Part shown: positions 1-11,728 of the stretch, one piece after another
How positions within the stretch are numbered: the first letter of the stretch is position 1
Layout: every line of letters starts with the position of its first letter
NCBI GenBank assembly: GCA_964017235.1
Contig: OZ024927.1
Coordinates: forward strand, 55,929,293 to 55,993,292
Reading direction: 5' to 3'
DNA from: Sabellastarte sp. h YS-2021
Lineage: Eukaryota; Annelida; Polychaeta; Sabellida; Sabellidae
Length of the DNA stretch: 64,000 bases
Translations under genes and position numbers: made by a program
The notes under the pieces: generated by a model
The model's database searches: none
The model's input: the letters and a program-made list of their open reading frames with translations, nothing else
Told to the model about the DNA's origin: nothing

Positions 1-595
1 TCAAAACAACAAGCCAGGGCGGTGAACTTTCATGGGAGACGAACTATACTAAATCTCGGAAACTCTTGATATTTAACCCCGGAAAATCGATGTAACAAAT
101 ATTCAACAGGGAATGTAACAAAAGAACTATATCTCTGAAACTACCCAGTGAATTTTTATCAAACAAAAAGCAACAGAAACTATAAATATTTTTCTTTCAA
201 CAGTATAAATACGATATTTGTAGGGTAAATAAAATAATCATACAAAAAGAAGTCACTCAAATTTCACTAAAATGAAGTTTGTTGACTGGAGTTCAGCTTT
301 TAAAAATATTTTTAAAATAGATTTATTGACAGATACATATTATTTATCAGTAGAAAGGAAATTAAACAGTGCTTCTATATTTTTAAATATATCCAGAAAT
401 AAGAAAGAAATATTATTTGCATCCCATTTTCACACAATGGTACCCCATTTTTGATGTGCTATAAGGTACAAGATCCCCAACATTTCATAACCTTAACACA
501 AACACTGGACTCAGAAAAAAATGATTGGGACTCCATTTTTTGGAGGTCATGTAGTCCGTTGGACTCCACATTTTAGAGGTACTTTGCGAACCCTG
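1..595. other. Unassigned AT-rich sequence
   Basis: No gene, splice-bounded exon or repeat shared with the rest of the window was recognised here. The only open frame (about 60 codons near 272) is low-complexity AT-rich sequence without a recognisable domain. DIRS homology begins abruptly at about 596, which marks the truncated 5' edge of the next element. Confidence 0.4.
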
Positions 596-2488
596 CCAAA
601 GACCATAGTATCCAACTCTTTACAGACGCCTCAAACGAAGGTGGGAGCGTTGACTTAGAGCGAACCTCTACAAAAGTCTGTGGTCAGACAGGGAAAAAAG
701 GCTACACATAAATGTTCTAGAGCTGAAGACAGTTTCTTTGGCCCTTCAAAGGTTCAAGGACCAGTGTCAAAACCAAACAGTGTTGGTTGCTACAGACAAC
801 TCAACAGCAGTAGCCTACATAAACAAACAAGGAGGAACCCACTTGGCAGAGATGTGGGCTTTCCTGTGGAAGATCGTGACCTGGTGCCATCATTACCAGA
901 TAACATTAAAAGCCAGACACATTCAAGGGTGTCTGAATTTGATGGCTGACCTTCTGTCCAGGTCGAACCAAGTCCAATCAACAGAATGGTCACTGCATCC
1001 GCAGGTGTTCAAACAAATCTGTCTCTAGTGGTTCACTCCTCATGTAGATCATTTTGCCACTCGCCTGAACCACAAAGTTCAACTATACGTGTCTCCTGTC
1101 CCAGACCAAAATGCTTGGGACATAGATGCTCTGAATATAAACTGGTCGGGTCTCTCTGCTTATACTTACCCTCCCACGGCTCTCCTTCACAGGGTGATCC
1201 AAAAAGTCAGGCAATCCAATTGCCTGATCATTGTAATAGTCCCAGGCTGGCCAGGGATGCCCTGGTTTTGGGACCTAGTGCAGCTCTCAACAGAGATCCC
1301 ACTTCAACTTCCAGTGTCAAGAACTCTTCTCAAACAGTCCCACAATTATGTGCTCCACAGCAATCCACAGCATCTCAACCTCCATGCCTGGTGTCTGGGA
1401 GTGGACAGCTCCAAGAACAAGGCTCTCTGTGGAGGTGGCAGAGAGAATTGCTGCCCCTCAGAGATTGTCAACAAGGACCATCTACAAGTCAAAGTGGGCC
1501 CTATTTGAAAAATGGTGCAGAGAAAATTCGGTGGATTTCTCCACTCCCTCTGTAAAACGAGTCTCAGACTTCTTTGTACCTGTACCAAGATCTAAACAGG
1601 CCCCCTTCCACCATTGATGGTTATAGGATTGCTATTGTTGACACCTTGGGCCCAACGGGACTCCATATCTCTCAAAGTTCAGACCTTAACAGGTTGCTCT
1701 CCAGTTTTCACAGGGATCGTCCTAAAAGTTCCGGGAATCTTCCTAAGTTGAACCTTTCTGTTGTTCTCAATGAGCTCACAAAAGCACCTTTTGAGCCTAT
1801 GAAAGACACAGACCTCAAACATCCTACTCTCAAAACTGCTAGCTTTGGCCTCCGGTAAGTGCCGCAGCGAAATCCATGCCTGGGTTGCAAACAAAGTATC
1901 TAATCTAGGCCAATGGGAAAAGGTTGCCTTGTTCCCCTCTTCAGATTTCATAGCCAAAAACCAACTAGCAAGAGAAGGTTCTCAAAGTGTGTCTCCAGTG
2001 ACTATTCCTGCTCTAACTACCATTGTAGATAGACTATTCAAGGAAGACAGGACCTTGTGTCTCGATCCCTTCTTTTCATCTCCTTTAAGAAAGGGCATAC
2101 CTCAGACATCAGACCCGCTGCACTCTCTTTCTGGCTGAAACAAACTATCCTACTTTGTTATAAACAAGCAGACCAACAAGCCTTGGGCCTGGTCCAAGTC
2201 AAAGCGCATGACATTAGGGCCTTCGCAGCCTCTAAGGCCTTTTACGGTGGGGTATCGGTGGACCGATACATGCAAGCGTGTCACTGGAAAGCTCACAACA
2301 CATTTACAAATTTTTACCTAAAAGACCTTACTTGGTCAGACAATGATAACAATATGTATCTGGGACCAGTAGTAGCGGCACAACAAGCCCTAGACCCTTC
2401 CCCACAGCATCATCATCTTCAGGAAGAAAAGGGGGGGGGGTGCACACCTGCTGCAGCCAAGTCTTCAGGAGTCTATCCCGGGGTCTAG
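596..2488 (+). pseudogene. DIRS A1 RNase H / methyltransferase-like / tyrosine recombinase, decayed
   Basis: The RNase H part shows FTDASNEG and then VATDNSTAVAYINKQGG in a shifted frame (about 620-960). It is followed by the DIRS inter-domain stretch with PDQNAWDIDALNINW and PGWPGMPWFWDL (about 1100-1290). The recombinase part (about 1420-2430) has the SGKCRSEI arginine box, HDIRAFAASKAF (the HxxR box), the CHWKAHNT motif and FTNFYLKDL with the nucleophile tyrosine. These functional residues are present, but the frame changes at least five times (near 650, 1420, 1560, 1845 and 2060). The copy cannot encode an intact protein. A run of ten or more G lies at the recombinase C-terminus (near 2430). 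Confidence 0.85.
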
Positions 2489-2579
2489 GTATTGGTTACC
2501 TCTCCAGATGTTTCATGGTAAGGTCTCTTACATTTTTAACTGTATAATGTATTTAGTGTTTATCAGTGTACCATAATTA

Positions 2580-4791
2580 TGTCCACCCCACTGGGGGGTG
2601 GACATATTATTTTTGCTTTTTCCGCCGTCCGCCGTCCCACTTGGTTTCCAGACATTTTAGGCAACAGTTCTTATCCTATCTTTACCAAATTTGGCATGCA
2701 GGTTTATGGGGTTAATAGCTTGTATGGGATTGCTTTTGGTGATGATAGCTCTATAGCTAACTGAGTAATAGCTACTTTGCTACTTTTGAGTAGCCTAGCT
2801 TTCTGAAATTTGGTATGGAGGTTCATTGGGTTAATAGCTTGTATAGGATTGCTTTTAAATGAGTAATTAGCTATTTTGAATACTGAAAAAGGCAAATGTG
2901 CTCATATCTCCTAAACCGTGCAAGATAGAGCGATTTCGTCGAAATTTTCGACCCACAGGGTATCTAAGGAATGCACTCTTTGCAATTTTCAAAAAAATTT
3001 CCCCTCCCCAAAAATGGCGGCCATTTTGAATTTTCGAATTTTTGCCAAAAATGGCAAAACACAATTTTCCTTCTATCTCCTTAACCGTGCGAGATAGAGC
3101 GATTTCGTCAAAATTTTCGACCCACAGGGTATCTAAGGAATGTACTCTGCAATTTTCAAAAAATTTTCCCCTCCCCAAAAATGGCGGCCATTTTGAATTT
3201 TCGAATTTTTGCCAAAAATGGCAAAACACAAATTTCTTTCTATCTCCTTAACTGTGCGAGATAGAGCGATTTCGTCGAAATTTTCGACCCACAGGGTATC
3301 TAAGGAATGTAATCTTTGCAATTTTCAAAAAAAATTTCCCCTCCCCAAAAATGGCGGCCATTTTGAATTTTCGAATTTTTGCCAAAAATGGCAAAACACA
3401 AATTTCCTTCTATCTCCTTAACCGTGCGAGATAGAGCGATTTCGTCAAAATTTTCGACCCACAGGGTATCTAAGGAATGTACTCTTTGCAATTTTCAAAA
3501 AATTTTCCCCTCCCCAAAAATGGCGGCCATTTTGAATTTTCGAATTTTTGCCAAAAATGGCAAAACACAAATTTGCTTCTATCTCCTTAACCGTGCAAGA
3601 TAGAGCGATTTCGTCGAAATTTTCGACCCACAGGGTATCTAAGGAATGTAATGTTTGCAATTTTCCAAAAATTTTCCCCTCCCCAAAAATGGCGGCCATT
3701 TTGAATTTTCGAATTTTTGCCAAAAATGGCAAAACACAAATTTGCTTCTATCTCCTTAACCGTGCGAGATAGACCGATTTCGTCAAAATTTTCGACCCAC
3801 AGGGTATCTGAGCATTGTATTCTTGGCAATTTTCAAAAAATTTTCCCCTCCCCAAAAATGGCGGCCATTTTGAATTTTCGAATTTTTGCCAAAAATGGCA
3901 AAACACAAATTTGCTTCTATCTCCTTAACCGTGCAAGATAGAGCGATTTCGGCGAAATTTTCGACCCACAGGGTATGTAAGTATGTAAGAAATGTAATCT
4001 TTGCAATTTTCAAAAAAAATTTCCCCTCCCCAAAAATGGCGGCCATTTTGAATTTTCGAATTTTTGCCAAAAATGGCAAAACACAAATTTCCTTCTATCT
4101 CCTTAACCGTGCGAGATAGAGCGATTTCGTCGAAATTTTCGACCCACAGGGTATCTAAGGAATGTACTCTTTGCAATTTTCAAAAAATTTTCCCCTCCCC
4201 AAAAATGGCGGCCATTTTGAATTTTCGAATTTTTGCCAAAAATGGCAAAACACAAATTTGCTTCTATCTCCTTAACCGTGCGAGATAGAGCGATTTCGTC
4301 GAAATTTTCGACCCACAGGGTATCTATAGAATGTACTCTCTCCAATTTTCAAAAAATTTTCCCCTCCCCAAAAATGGCGGCCATTTTGATTTTTCGAATT
4401 TTTGCCAAAAATGGCAAAACACAAATTTCCTTCTATCTCCTTAACCGTGCGAGATAGAGCGATTTTGTCGAAATTTTCGACCCAAAGGGTATCTAAGGAA
4501 TGTAATCTTTGCAATTTTCAAAAAATTTTCCCCTCCCCAAAAATGGCGGCCATTTTGAATTTTCGAATTTTTGCCAAAAATGGCAAAACACATTTGCTTC
4601 TATCTCCTTAACCGTGCGAGATAGAGCGATTTCGTCGACATTTTCGACCCAACCAATGCAAAAAGGCACGAGGCTGAAATAATTTACATCTACACTAATA
4701 AATATTTAAGCATCATTGATATATTTTACAAATGAAACAGGGACTTGTAAGACTACTGTACAATTTTGGCAAAAGGTTCATGGGGTGGACA
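2580..4791. mobile_element. Non-autonomous element with a 169-bp satellite core, inserted in A1
   Basis: The borders are TGTCCACCCC at 2580-2589 and its reverse complement GGGGTGGACA at 4782-4791. Next to the left border the sequence folds back on itself (GTCCACCCC ... GGGGTGGAC, 2581-2602). Inside are about 300 bp of diverged left sequence, eleven satellite units, and about 130 bp of unique right sequence. It interrupts the 3' noncoding region of DIRS copy A1. No transposase frame is visible, so it would have to be mobilised in trans. Its class is unknown; the architecture resembles tandem-repeat-cored elements of molluscs, which is inference. Confidence 0.6.
2890..4660. repeat. 169-bp tandem satellite, 11 units
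   Basis: The GAGATAGAGC core recurs at 2922, 3091, 3258, 3428, 3597, 3766, 3935, 4113, 4282, 4451 and 4618, so spacing is 167-170 bp with one 178-bp unit that carries a small GTATGTAA duplication near 3975. Each unit contains a TGGCGGCCATTTTGAATTTTCG block, a near-palindromic CGAAATTTTCG, and GCCAAAAATGGC. Units are very similar, indicating recent amplification or homogenisation. Short frames on both strands follow the period and are not genes. Confidence 0.95.
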
Positions 4792-5190
4792 TTACACATG
4801 ATAATGTGTGTTCTTCTATGCTATCCTGTTTCTATTCGCATCTACTATCAACAGGGCGTCCTATTTCTAGTCTCATTTTTATCTCAGTGGCAAAATAAAT
4901 GAGATTCAAGCCTAGGGCTGTATTATTATAGCAGTGATGTCCTTACGGGCTACTTTCTTGAGTGAGCACGGCTGCACTCTTCTCTCAAAACATCTAGACA
5001 GTACCTGTACTGTCATTCATTAAATTTCAGTTTTTGGCTACTTGCAGACCCAACTTTAAAACTGGGGCTCTGTAACTGGGACTTAGACTGGTATTTTTGA
5101 CAATATTTTGGTATCTTTTGTAATTCTAAATTCAAGAGAAATGGATAACATTCCTCCAGTCTCAGCTGTAATCCCGCCACCAGGGGGTTG

Positions 5191-5302
5191 GATTCAGCAT
5201 TCAGTCCCACATGGTAAGCTATTGTAGCACAGTAAAATTGAAAATCTTAATTACTTAAATGAAGCTTTTATAAGCTACAAGCTTACCATGTGGGACTGAA
5301 GA
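5191..5302 (+). repeat. DIRS A1 internal complementary region (ICR)
   Basis: The segment reads CAGTCCCACATGGTAAGC, ATTGTAGC, then an AT-rich junction, then the reverse complement ending GCTTACCATGTGGGACTG. The first half matches the complement of the family A 5' terminus and the second half the complement of the 3' terminus found about 250 bp further on. This joined arrangement is the hallmark of DIRS1-like elements, where the ICR templates completion of the ends during replication. Confidence 0.85.
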
Positions 5303-5337
5303 AAGTCCCACCCTGCCTCCCCGCTGTATTTCAGCTG

Positions 5338-6286
5338 AGGGGGTATGGGCTAAATTTACCACGAGAGAAGAAGGACGAATCACCAAACAACACTGCTATG
5401 GTACATACTAAACCACGGACTCGGCCAAATCCAAACGTCCATTTTTCTTGGTCGTTGGCTGGAGTTGCGGCCTCCGGAGTTAGCATTCAGTCCCACATGG
5501 TAAGCTTGTAGCTTATAAAAGCTACATTTAAGTAATTAAAATTTTCAATTTTATGTTTTTGTCCTATATCCACTGTATTCTTGCGTTTAGAGCTTTAGAA
5601 TATATTAAGAGGTATTGGGAAACCTTATGTGAAGAGTCTAGATAGCCGATCAGAGGGGGTATGGGCTAAATTTACCACGAGAGAAGAAGGACGAATCACC
5701 AAACAACACTGCTATGGTACATACTAAACCACGGACTCGGCCAAGTCCAAACGTCCATTTTTCTTGGTCGTTGGCTGGAGTTGCGGCCTCCGGAGTTAGC
5801 ATTCAGTCCCACATGGTAAGCTTGTAGCTTATAAAAGCTACATTTAAGTAATTAAAATTTTCAATTTTATGTTTTTGTCCTATATCCACTGTATTCTTGC
5901 GTTTAGAGCTTTAGAATATATTAAGAGGTATTGGGAAACCTTATGTGAAGAGTCTAGATAGCCGATCAGAGGGGGTATGGGCTAAATTTACCACGAGAGA
6001 AGAAGGACGAATCACCAAACAACACTGCTATGGTACATACTAAACCACGGACTCGGCCAAGTCCAAACGTCCATTTTTCTTGGTCGTTGGCTGGAGTTGC
6101 GGCCTCCGGAGTTAGCATTCAGTCCCACATGGTAAGCTTGTAGCTTATAAAAGCTACATTTAAGTAATTAAAATTTTCAATTTTATGTTTTTGTCCTATA
6201 TCCACTGTATTCTTGCGTTTAGAGCTTTAGAATATATTAAGAGGTATTGGGAAACCTTATGTGAAGAGTCTAGATAGCCGATCAGA
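5338..6286 (+). repeat. Tandem triplication of the DIRS 3' ITR plus about 130 bp of flank (316-bp unit)
   Basis: The GAGGGGGTATGGGCTAAA start recurs at 5338, 5653 and 5969, a period of 315-316 bp. Each unit holds the whole 3' ITR of A1 (through GCATTCAGTCCCACATGG and AATTAAAATTTTCAATTTTA) followed by the same flanking stretch ending GTCTAGATAGCCGATCAGA. The three copies look almost identical, with one A/G difference (AAATCC versus AAGTCC) noticed. Because genomic flank is included, this is a post-insertion tandem duplication, not repeated retrotransposition. Confidence 0.9.
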
Positions 6287-6540
6287 TTTACCCCCCCCTT
6301 GTGGGTTAAACTGGGGTTATAAAATAGCCGATTTTGTTGGAATTTGTGGAGAATCTAGGTAGCTGGTAAAATTAGCCTTCTGACCCACTCTTATGAGTCA
6401 AACTAGGGTCATAAAATATCAACTTTTCTGGTTTTGCCTCAGATCTTCGTTATTATTGGTTTTACAGCTTTACAATTTTTAAGGGGTAGAGGGAAACCAT
6501 ATGTGGAGAGTCTTAAGAGCTGGTCACAGTGGGGTCATAG
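6287..6540. repeat. Diverged repeat of the A1 target-side flank
   Basis: The stretch repeats, with many changes, the flank seen in the triplication: GTTTTGCCTCAGATCTTCG, a TTTTACAGCTTTACAAT block, and GGGAAACCATATGTGGAGAG parallel GTTTTTGTCCTATATCC, TTTAGAGCTTTAGAAT and GGGAAACCTTATGTGAAGAG. This suggests that A1 inserted into an older tandem repeat of roughly 180 bp. Confidence 0.5.
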
Positions 6541-8423
6541 ATTGCAAGTTCTACTTTAATATTTCAATATTAATGATGTCATTATGTTAATGTTATTTTC
6601 ATATCTTAGTGCAAAGGGTGTAACTTTTTGAAATTGCACTCACGACTTATACATACTATTAAAGCAGGCAAAATACATTCCTTTTTTGTTGTCGTCATCT
6701 AAAATTATGATTTGCATCAAATTATGCTTGTTTTATTGTAAAAAACTGTGTCCAAAATATTTACAAACTTATTTGAGTGCAGCAGTTTGATAATGACACA
6801 TTTATAAATTCCCACTTTCAGCTCATTATCACTTCTTCTGACTTCCATTCTTCTGCAGTAAACTAACAACTGAGCAATGCAAACATATTCTTTTCTATGT
6901 CTCTTATTTATACATAACATCTACCTATCACTGACACTTTCAACAGAGCATAGATAAAGATAACATCTTACTCCTAACATGAGCATTTCTTCATGCATAG
7001 ACTAAAACAGGGTGAGGGGGGATGTTGGGGGGAGACACACACATTAACTATTGATTTTATCCCTTATCAGCATATACCCAGTAGACTAATTATCTGGGGA
7101 CTCATCAAAGACTGGCAATTATATATAAATAGAAATGAGCATTGTTCATAAGATATAAATAGGCTTGTGGAAACATTGACCATTTATTTACTCATTGGGA
7201 TAGATGTGTTCAGAGCATTGTGTCAAAAACTTCTTGCCTTTCTAAAGGCTCAAATTTTACTCCACCTTTTTCTAAAATATGAATAGATATGTGGCATTTA
7301 ACAGTGACAAACTGTTTCATGTAAAGCCTTTTTTAGAGTTGCAACTTCCTCCTTAGCAAATTTTCCTTTAAATACCTGATATATTAGTAAGACTTTGATA
7401 TTCATACTGACATAATATTTAGCATCAAGATTGAAAAAGTTTTTTTAAACCAAGTCGATTCATGAATTGATCTGGTTTGCAAAACTTGATTTGCAAATTG
7501 ATTCAGTTCACAATTTATGATTCCTTTCACCCCCAGTAGTAAGGACTCTTGTGGAAATAAATTTGAAGTTTCAATATTCTGACAGGGGTCTTGAATTTTT
7601 GTGGAAATGGAAAATGTCATTTATGTAACTGTAAAACATACAGGGATTTTAGCAAATCTTACATCTGCTTCTCAGTAAAGTTGCTTCAAAGTTGAGTTTA
7701 TCATATGGAAAAGGTCTTTTATCCCTCTCATTATTGCTTCCTTGCATTCTTCAACTATATAAAAGTTCTTACATTTGACAGCATCTTGTGCATTTCTGTA
7801 TACATGTTACCTTTGAAGTTGGTCCTTAGATTTTCCCAAATCCCTGTGTTGTTGCCCTGCGGACTGGGGTTCCTGCCTGCCAGATCTAGCTATTTCCTGT
7901 ACTGATTTGCCTCTCCTAAAGTTGTGTTTCCCTGTTGTATTAAACAAAAATGCCTTTTGTACAAACGTTTTATTATCCAACCACAGTATCGTGCCCATCA
8001 TATTCATCCTGTAGGGGTTGTACTGTATGACCTTGAACTGGTTGGCTCCTCAGTTCATCCCCAAAAGGTGATTACCAGACACAGTTTTACCAAATTCATA
8101 CCAATGAAATGAAACAGGTTGCCACTTAATGTCAGCAGACCATCCTCAGTTTAAGGATCCTACCAAAATCTTACCTGTTCAAACTGGCATACCCACCAGG
8201 ATTCTGGCTGGGTAATTGCCTCTGCTTGGTTTAGGACTCTCCCATTATGGACTTAGTTCATTGGAGGATTCATATCAATTTTGCGCTATATAAATGCTTC
8301 TACTTGATTCTGAATGGGACATAAACCCTAACATGACTTTGTATAACCTTAAATGTTAATAGGATGTAAACCCAGCAATATCAGAAAAATATATATTTCA
8401 CCTCTTTATGATTTCACATGTAG
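6541..8423. other. Noncoding, probably intron of the sorting nexin gene
   Basis: AT-rich sequence with only short unrelated frames. No exon with a recognisable sorting nexin motif was found, and no repeat shared with the rest of the window. It lies directly upstream of a nexin exon on the same strand, so intronic status is the simplest reading. Confidence 0.4.
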
Positions 8424-8524
8424 ATGCAGTAAAGAACCTTGTGGGAGACGACAATGCAAAGAGGGGAGCAGTGAAAATGTTTGAGGCATCACAGGAACAA
8501 AGACTTAACAGACATCTCTTTTAT
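8424..8524 (+). CDS. Sorting nexin (SNX25-like), penultimate coding exon
   Basis: The exon is bounded by ATGTAG at 8418-8423 (acceptor) and GTAAGT at 8525 (donor). The first codon is split; the reading frame gives the pattern DAVKNLVGDDNAKRGAVK then MFEASQEQRLNRHLFY. This matches the Nexin_C domain of SNX25/SNX13-type proteins: a helix ending in LVG, a run of small and basic residues, a helix with MFE, then LNxHLxY. These proteins are endosomal or ER-contact PX-domain proteins that also carry PXA and RGS domains; those N-terminal domains are outside the part recognised here. Assignment to SNX25 rather than SNX13 rests on the LVG and NKHLLY-like spacing and is an inference. Confidence 0.8.
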
Positions 8525-9211
8525 GTAAGTTTTCTTTCTCAACAGGCACATCTTTAAGCAAATTTGTTATCATACAGAAAAATTGGTGAATAATGAAAAA
8601 TGGTTAACACTGTTTGAATAATATTCCCTTTTTAATTGTGTTTTTCTTCCAGTGAAGTTAAATGTCCACCAATATCTTTTATGTATTATAGACTTTAAAA
8701 AAAAATTTGTAATTGGATGAATATTATCTGGTCATTAATTACCTTAATTATGTGCCATGTGAAAAGTGACATTTTAAATTCTGCCCATCAAGTTTTAATA
8801 TTCAGAAAATATTTTGAAAGAAAAATGCCAGGAAAGGCACCAGAATTTAAATAGAGTTAAACCCTATTAAGTTGAGAATTTAAAGGGATCAGAAAAATAC
8901 TTGTAGTACAAAGCAAGTTCAAGTAACAATGGAGAAGGCCATCTGAAGACCTAATATTTCTTCACCATAAAGAGACATTTTACTTTCCAAAGGACCACTG
9001 TGCACCGTAATGGAAATTTACTATTAAATATTGCTCTGTTTTGAAAACAGCAATGATATATAATATGTCTTTGTCCCAGCATCTGGATTTTGTATCAGAA
9101 TGTGTTTTCTTGATAGAAACTGTCACTCCCTTTCCATTAGAATAAATTTATCAAGGCCATATTGTTTATAATCTTTCTTTTGTTCAGTATTGTGTATTAT
9201 TCTGTTTTCAG
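8525..9211 (+). other. Intron of the sorting nexin gene
   Basis: Starts GTAAGT and ends TGTTTTCAG, a strong pyrimidine-rich acceptor. It is 687 bp, AT-rich, with no repeat recognised inside. Confidence 0.75.
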
Positions 9212-9337
9212 AACATTCTGATGTTGCTGCTGTATGAACTGTTTCCAGAAATCAACGATTATGACAAAGACAATCAGAAATCCTCGCCAGCCACTCCTCC
9301 CAAGCAAGACACTGAAAGTGTCCTGAATGCTTCGTAG
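9212..9337 (+). CDS. Sorting nexin (SNX25-like), terminal coding exon with stop
   Basis: Forty-one codons follow in phase with the previous exon: NILMLLLYELFPEIN completes the Nexin_C helix (family pattern LLxLLLxELxPE). An acidic and serine-rich tail (DYDKDNQKSS, then a stretch ending ESVLNAS) precedes TAG at 9335-9337. The splice joins a complete codon to a complete codon, so the reading frame is unambiguous. The tail is not conserved in the family as far as I can tell. The 3' UTR continues at least to the AATAAA at 10576. Confidence 0.8.
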   Translation, partial: NILMLLLYELFPEINDYDKDNQKSSPATPPKQDTESVLNAS

Positions 9338-9556
9338 CTTGCTACCAATTAAGATTGGAGCAAAAGTGACAGTTTCCGTACACAATATTGTTAAAAGTTA
9401 TATTTTTATAAGTTTGTAGTGTTTTTCTTTTCATGTATTCAGTCAGGATCTGCTTTTGTGTAAGTGTAGAAGTATGCATCACATCTGAAACTGGGAAGCC
9501 TAATATAAAACCTGTGGTTTTCTGTTTTAAAAACAGTTTGTTTGCTTCCATATGTA

Positions 9557-10176
9557 CAGTAGAACCTCGATTATCCGAGCCCAGTGGGAGACATACAATC
9601 CAGTCGGATAATCGAGGGGTTCGGATAGATGAAGGAAGACGAAATTCACCGTCTATGGGTTACATTAATGACATTTCATTGTGGATAAACGTCATCATGC
9701 ATTTTGTCAAATTGAAAAACTCTGGCAAATTACTTATTGTAAAACCCCAAGCAAACACGCCTTCAGTGATAAGTGTGTTCAGATGGTAATGCATTGTAGA
9801 CGTTATTCTTTCAATGCACATTGTCAGCCTATGAATTGATCTACTCCAGGAGATTATAAATTGCAAAACCCAATCGAACATGCTTTCAGTAATTGGCGTA
9901 TTATTATCAGAGATGTTGTGTACTGGGGTCATGTAAATGAATTCCCCCCCCCCTCCAGTTAAAACAATGGCATTAAAGATCAAAGAAGTTATGGGTTTTC
10001 TGTGGACGGTATGTTTTATAAAGCACTATAATTAATGGTTTCCAAGATTGTGCAGATTCTTGTATTATCGCTCACGCTAGACCGTGCAATGTATACAGAG
10101 AGTAGGGAGACGAGATTTCGGTTCGGTTAATCTGGAGATTCGGATGAAAGAGGGCCGGATAATTGAGGTTCTACTG
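9557..10176 (+). mobile_element. pogo/Tigger-type MITE (620 bp) in the 3' UTR of the nexin gene
   Basis: It begins CAGTAGAACCTCGATTATCC and ends with the inverted form GGATAATTGAGGTTCTACTG, flanked by TA on both sides (9555-9556 and 10177-10178). This terminus and the TA target duplication are typical of pogo/Tigger (Tc1-mariner superfamily) elements. The outer repeat is followed by an internal inverted copy of GGATAATCGAGGGGTTCGGAT at about 9604. There is no transposase frame, so it is non-autonomous. A C-run (9945-9954) lies inside. Confidence 0.85.
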
Positions 10177-10575
10177 TATTTTATTTCAAAACATAATATG
10201 GATTGACACTCACAAAAGCATTTTTAGCAACATGCCTAATAAATCATGGAATTGTAATGACAGAAATGATTAAGAGGATGGAACTGTTGTATTAATTCAT
10301 ACACATGAATAGTTTTGTCACAGTGAAAAAATATCGAGAAAACAGGATTTTGGTAAAATCCATCTGAAAGGATTTAGCTCCAAATCCTGTGCATAGACAA
10401 CACAAAATGCAGACTCTGAATACTCTGCTGTTTAGTAATTTCTTTAGTAAATTTTCTGTTAAAGGTATTGGTACTCCAGATATAGTTCTTGAACTAAGTG
10501 AAAGTTAGAAAAACTTATTGAACACATATTGAACAGCATGTCACAAAATATTGTGCAGTATCCTGTGTTTTTACA

Positions 10576-10581
10576 AATAAA
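10576..10581 (+). terminator. Candidate polyadenylation signal of the nexin transcript
   Basis: AATAAA in the context TTTTTACAAATAAAGCC, followed within 20-40 bases by TTTTCAGTGTGTTGC, a T/GT-rich downstream element. It lies 1.24 kb after the stop codon. This is prediction from sequence only; earlier weaker signals could also be used. Confidence 0.4.
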
Positions 10582-11728
10582 GCCATTCTTTTCAGTGTGT
10601 TGCATTATTTTAGTTGTGTTTTTAGTAGCATTATGATTACATCAGAGTAATTGGTAAAGGAAACTGGATCAGTACTAAGTGGTATACATATTGTACTTTC
10701 AGATCTCTATACATATTGTACTTTAAGATCTCTATGAACTTGGGGTTAATGAGTTTGAGAAATAATGACTCAACTCTCACCTCAGTGGTTATGTGTTCAA
10801 ATCCACCTAGTTTTTATGAGAGCAATAGTTATGACCTGTTGTAATATGATCTTAGCTCTTAAAATGGATGTTAAAAAACCCAAGCTTGTCTCGGTGTTAT
10901 GCATGAATGGAATACATGTAATGAAGCTATATAATGTGAAAAAGAAGTTCTGCATCGTGTTCAGAACAAAACTTATTTATATGAAACTTTTTCAATGCAA
11001 ATAGAGTTACAGCATCATACCCTTGATTGTGAGATCAAAGGTAAAAGTATGATACTCGTGAATGAATGTAAATTTGTAGGTTTACTTACTTTTGTAAATT
11101 TTACAAAACTTTTTAAAACGTTTTTTTATTATGTACCTTTATAGTACTTAATCTACACAGAGGCAGACTGTATGGTATGACTACAGAGACGATTTCACAA
11201 GTTCTTTGGTGCATGGACATATCAAAGTTAACCACAGAGACACCAACTAGGTAAGAAACCATGATGGAAAGGCCTTGGCACACAGATATGATTTCAACTT
11301 CTTTCCAAAGGACACTAAAGAGGGGGTATATGCATGCAAGATATATATGCAGATAGGCAATCCTCAGGAACCTTGAGCCTTCAATCAGGTCTATCAGATC
11401 TAGGCTTAGGACTGATTTATTTAGATGAAAGCTACTCCACTATATGTCGTGAAAGCATGTATCTCCATACTTTATAAAGATATCAAATAAAATTGTATAC
11501 ATGATAAAAAATTGGAAAAGGGTTACCACACACTTGCTAATTGTAAACACACTGCTGCTGCTGCTTTGAATGAATGTAAATAGAATGGTAAAAAGAGACC
11601 CTGTCTCCACACTGCACAGTTGGGTTTAAGTCAATCTTCTTCCCTTTATGCCTTTGGACTTTTTAGAAGTTTAGTTGCCATCATGTCCCACAAGTATTTC
11701 AACAGCTTAAATGGTAAAAGATGATAAT
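10582..11728. other. Intergenic sequence, nothing recognised
   Basis: AT-rich, with a short CTG run near 11560 and no coding signal I can support. The 79-codon frame near 10765 has no recognisable family or splice context. Confidence 0.4.

Larger units (their letters stand above)
596..5553 (+). mobile_element. DIRS family A copy A1, 5'-truncated and interrupted
   Basis: This tyrosine-recombinase retrotransposon copy lacks gag and RT and starts inside RNase H. Coding homology runs from about 596 to 2488. The 3' noncoding part resumes at about 4905 after a 2.2-kb insertion and matches the 3' noncoding parts of copies A5 and A8 (shared stretch ending in the GTTTTTGGCT context near 5031). It ends with an ICR and the 3' ITR. 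The two halves are assigned to one element because order, strand and family agree and the intervening DNA has its own inverted termini. Confidence 0.8.

Noticed and set aside
2867-4611. Many 60-98 codon frames on both strands with near-identical sequences
   Set aside because: They follow the 169-bp satellite period and shift frame at each unit (169 is not a multiple of 3). They are by-products of the repeat.
2890-4660. Possible CRISPR-like array
   Set aside because: Units are contiguous with no unique spacers and the context is eukaryotic.
10765-11004. 79-codon frame after the nexin gene
   Set aside because: No domain or conserved pattern; lies beyond the likely polyadenylation site.
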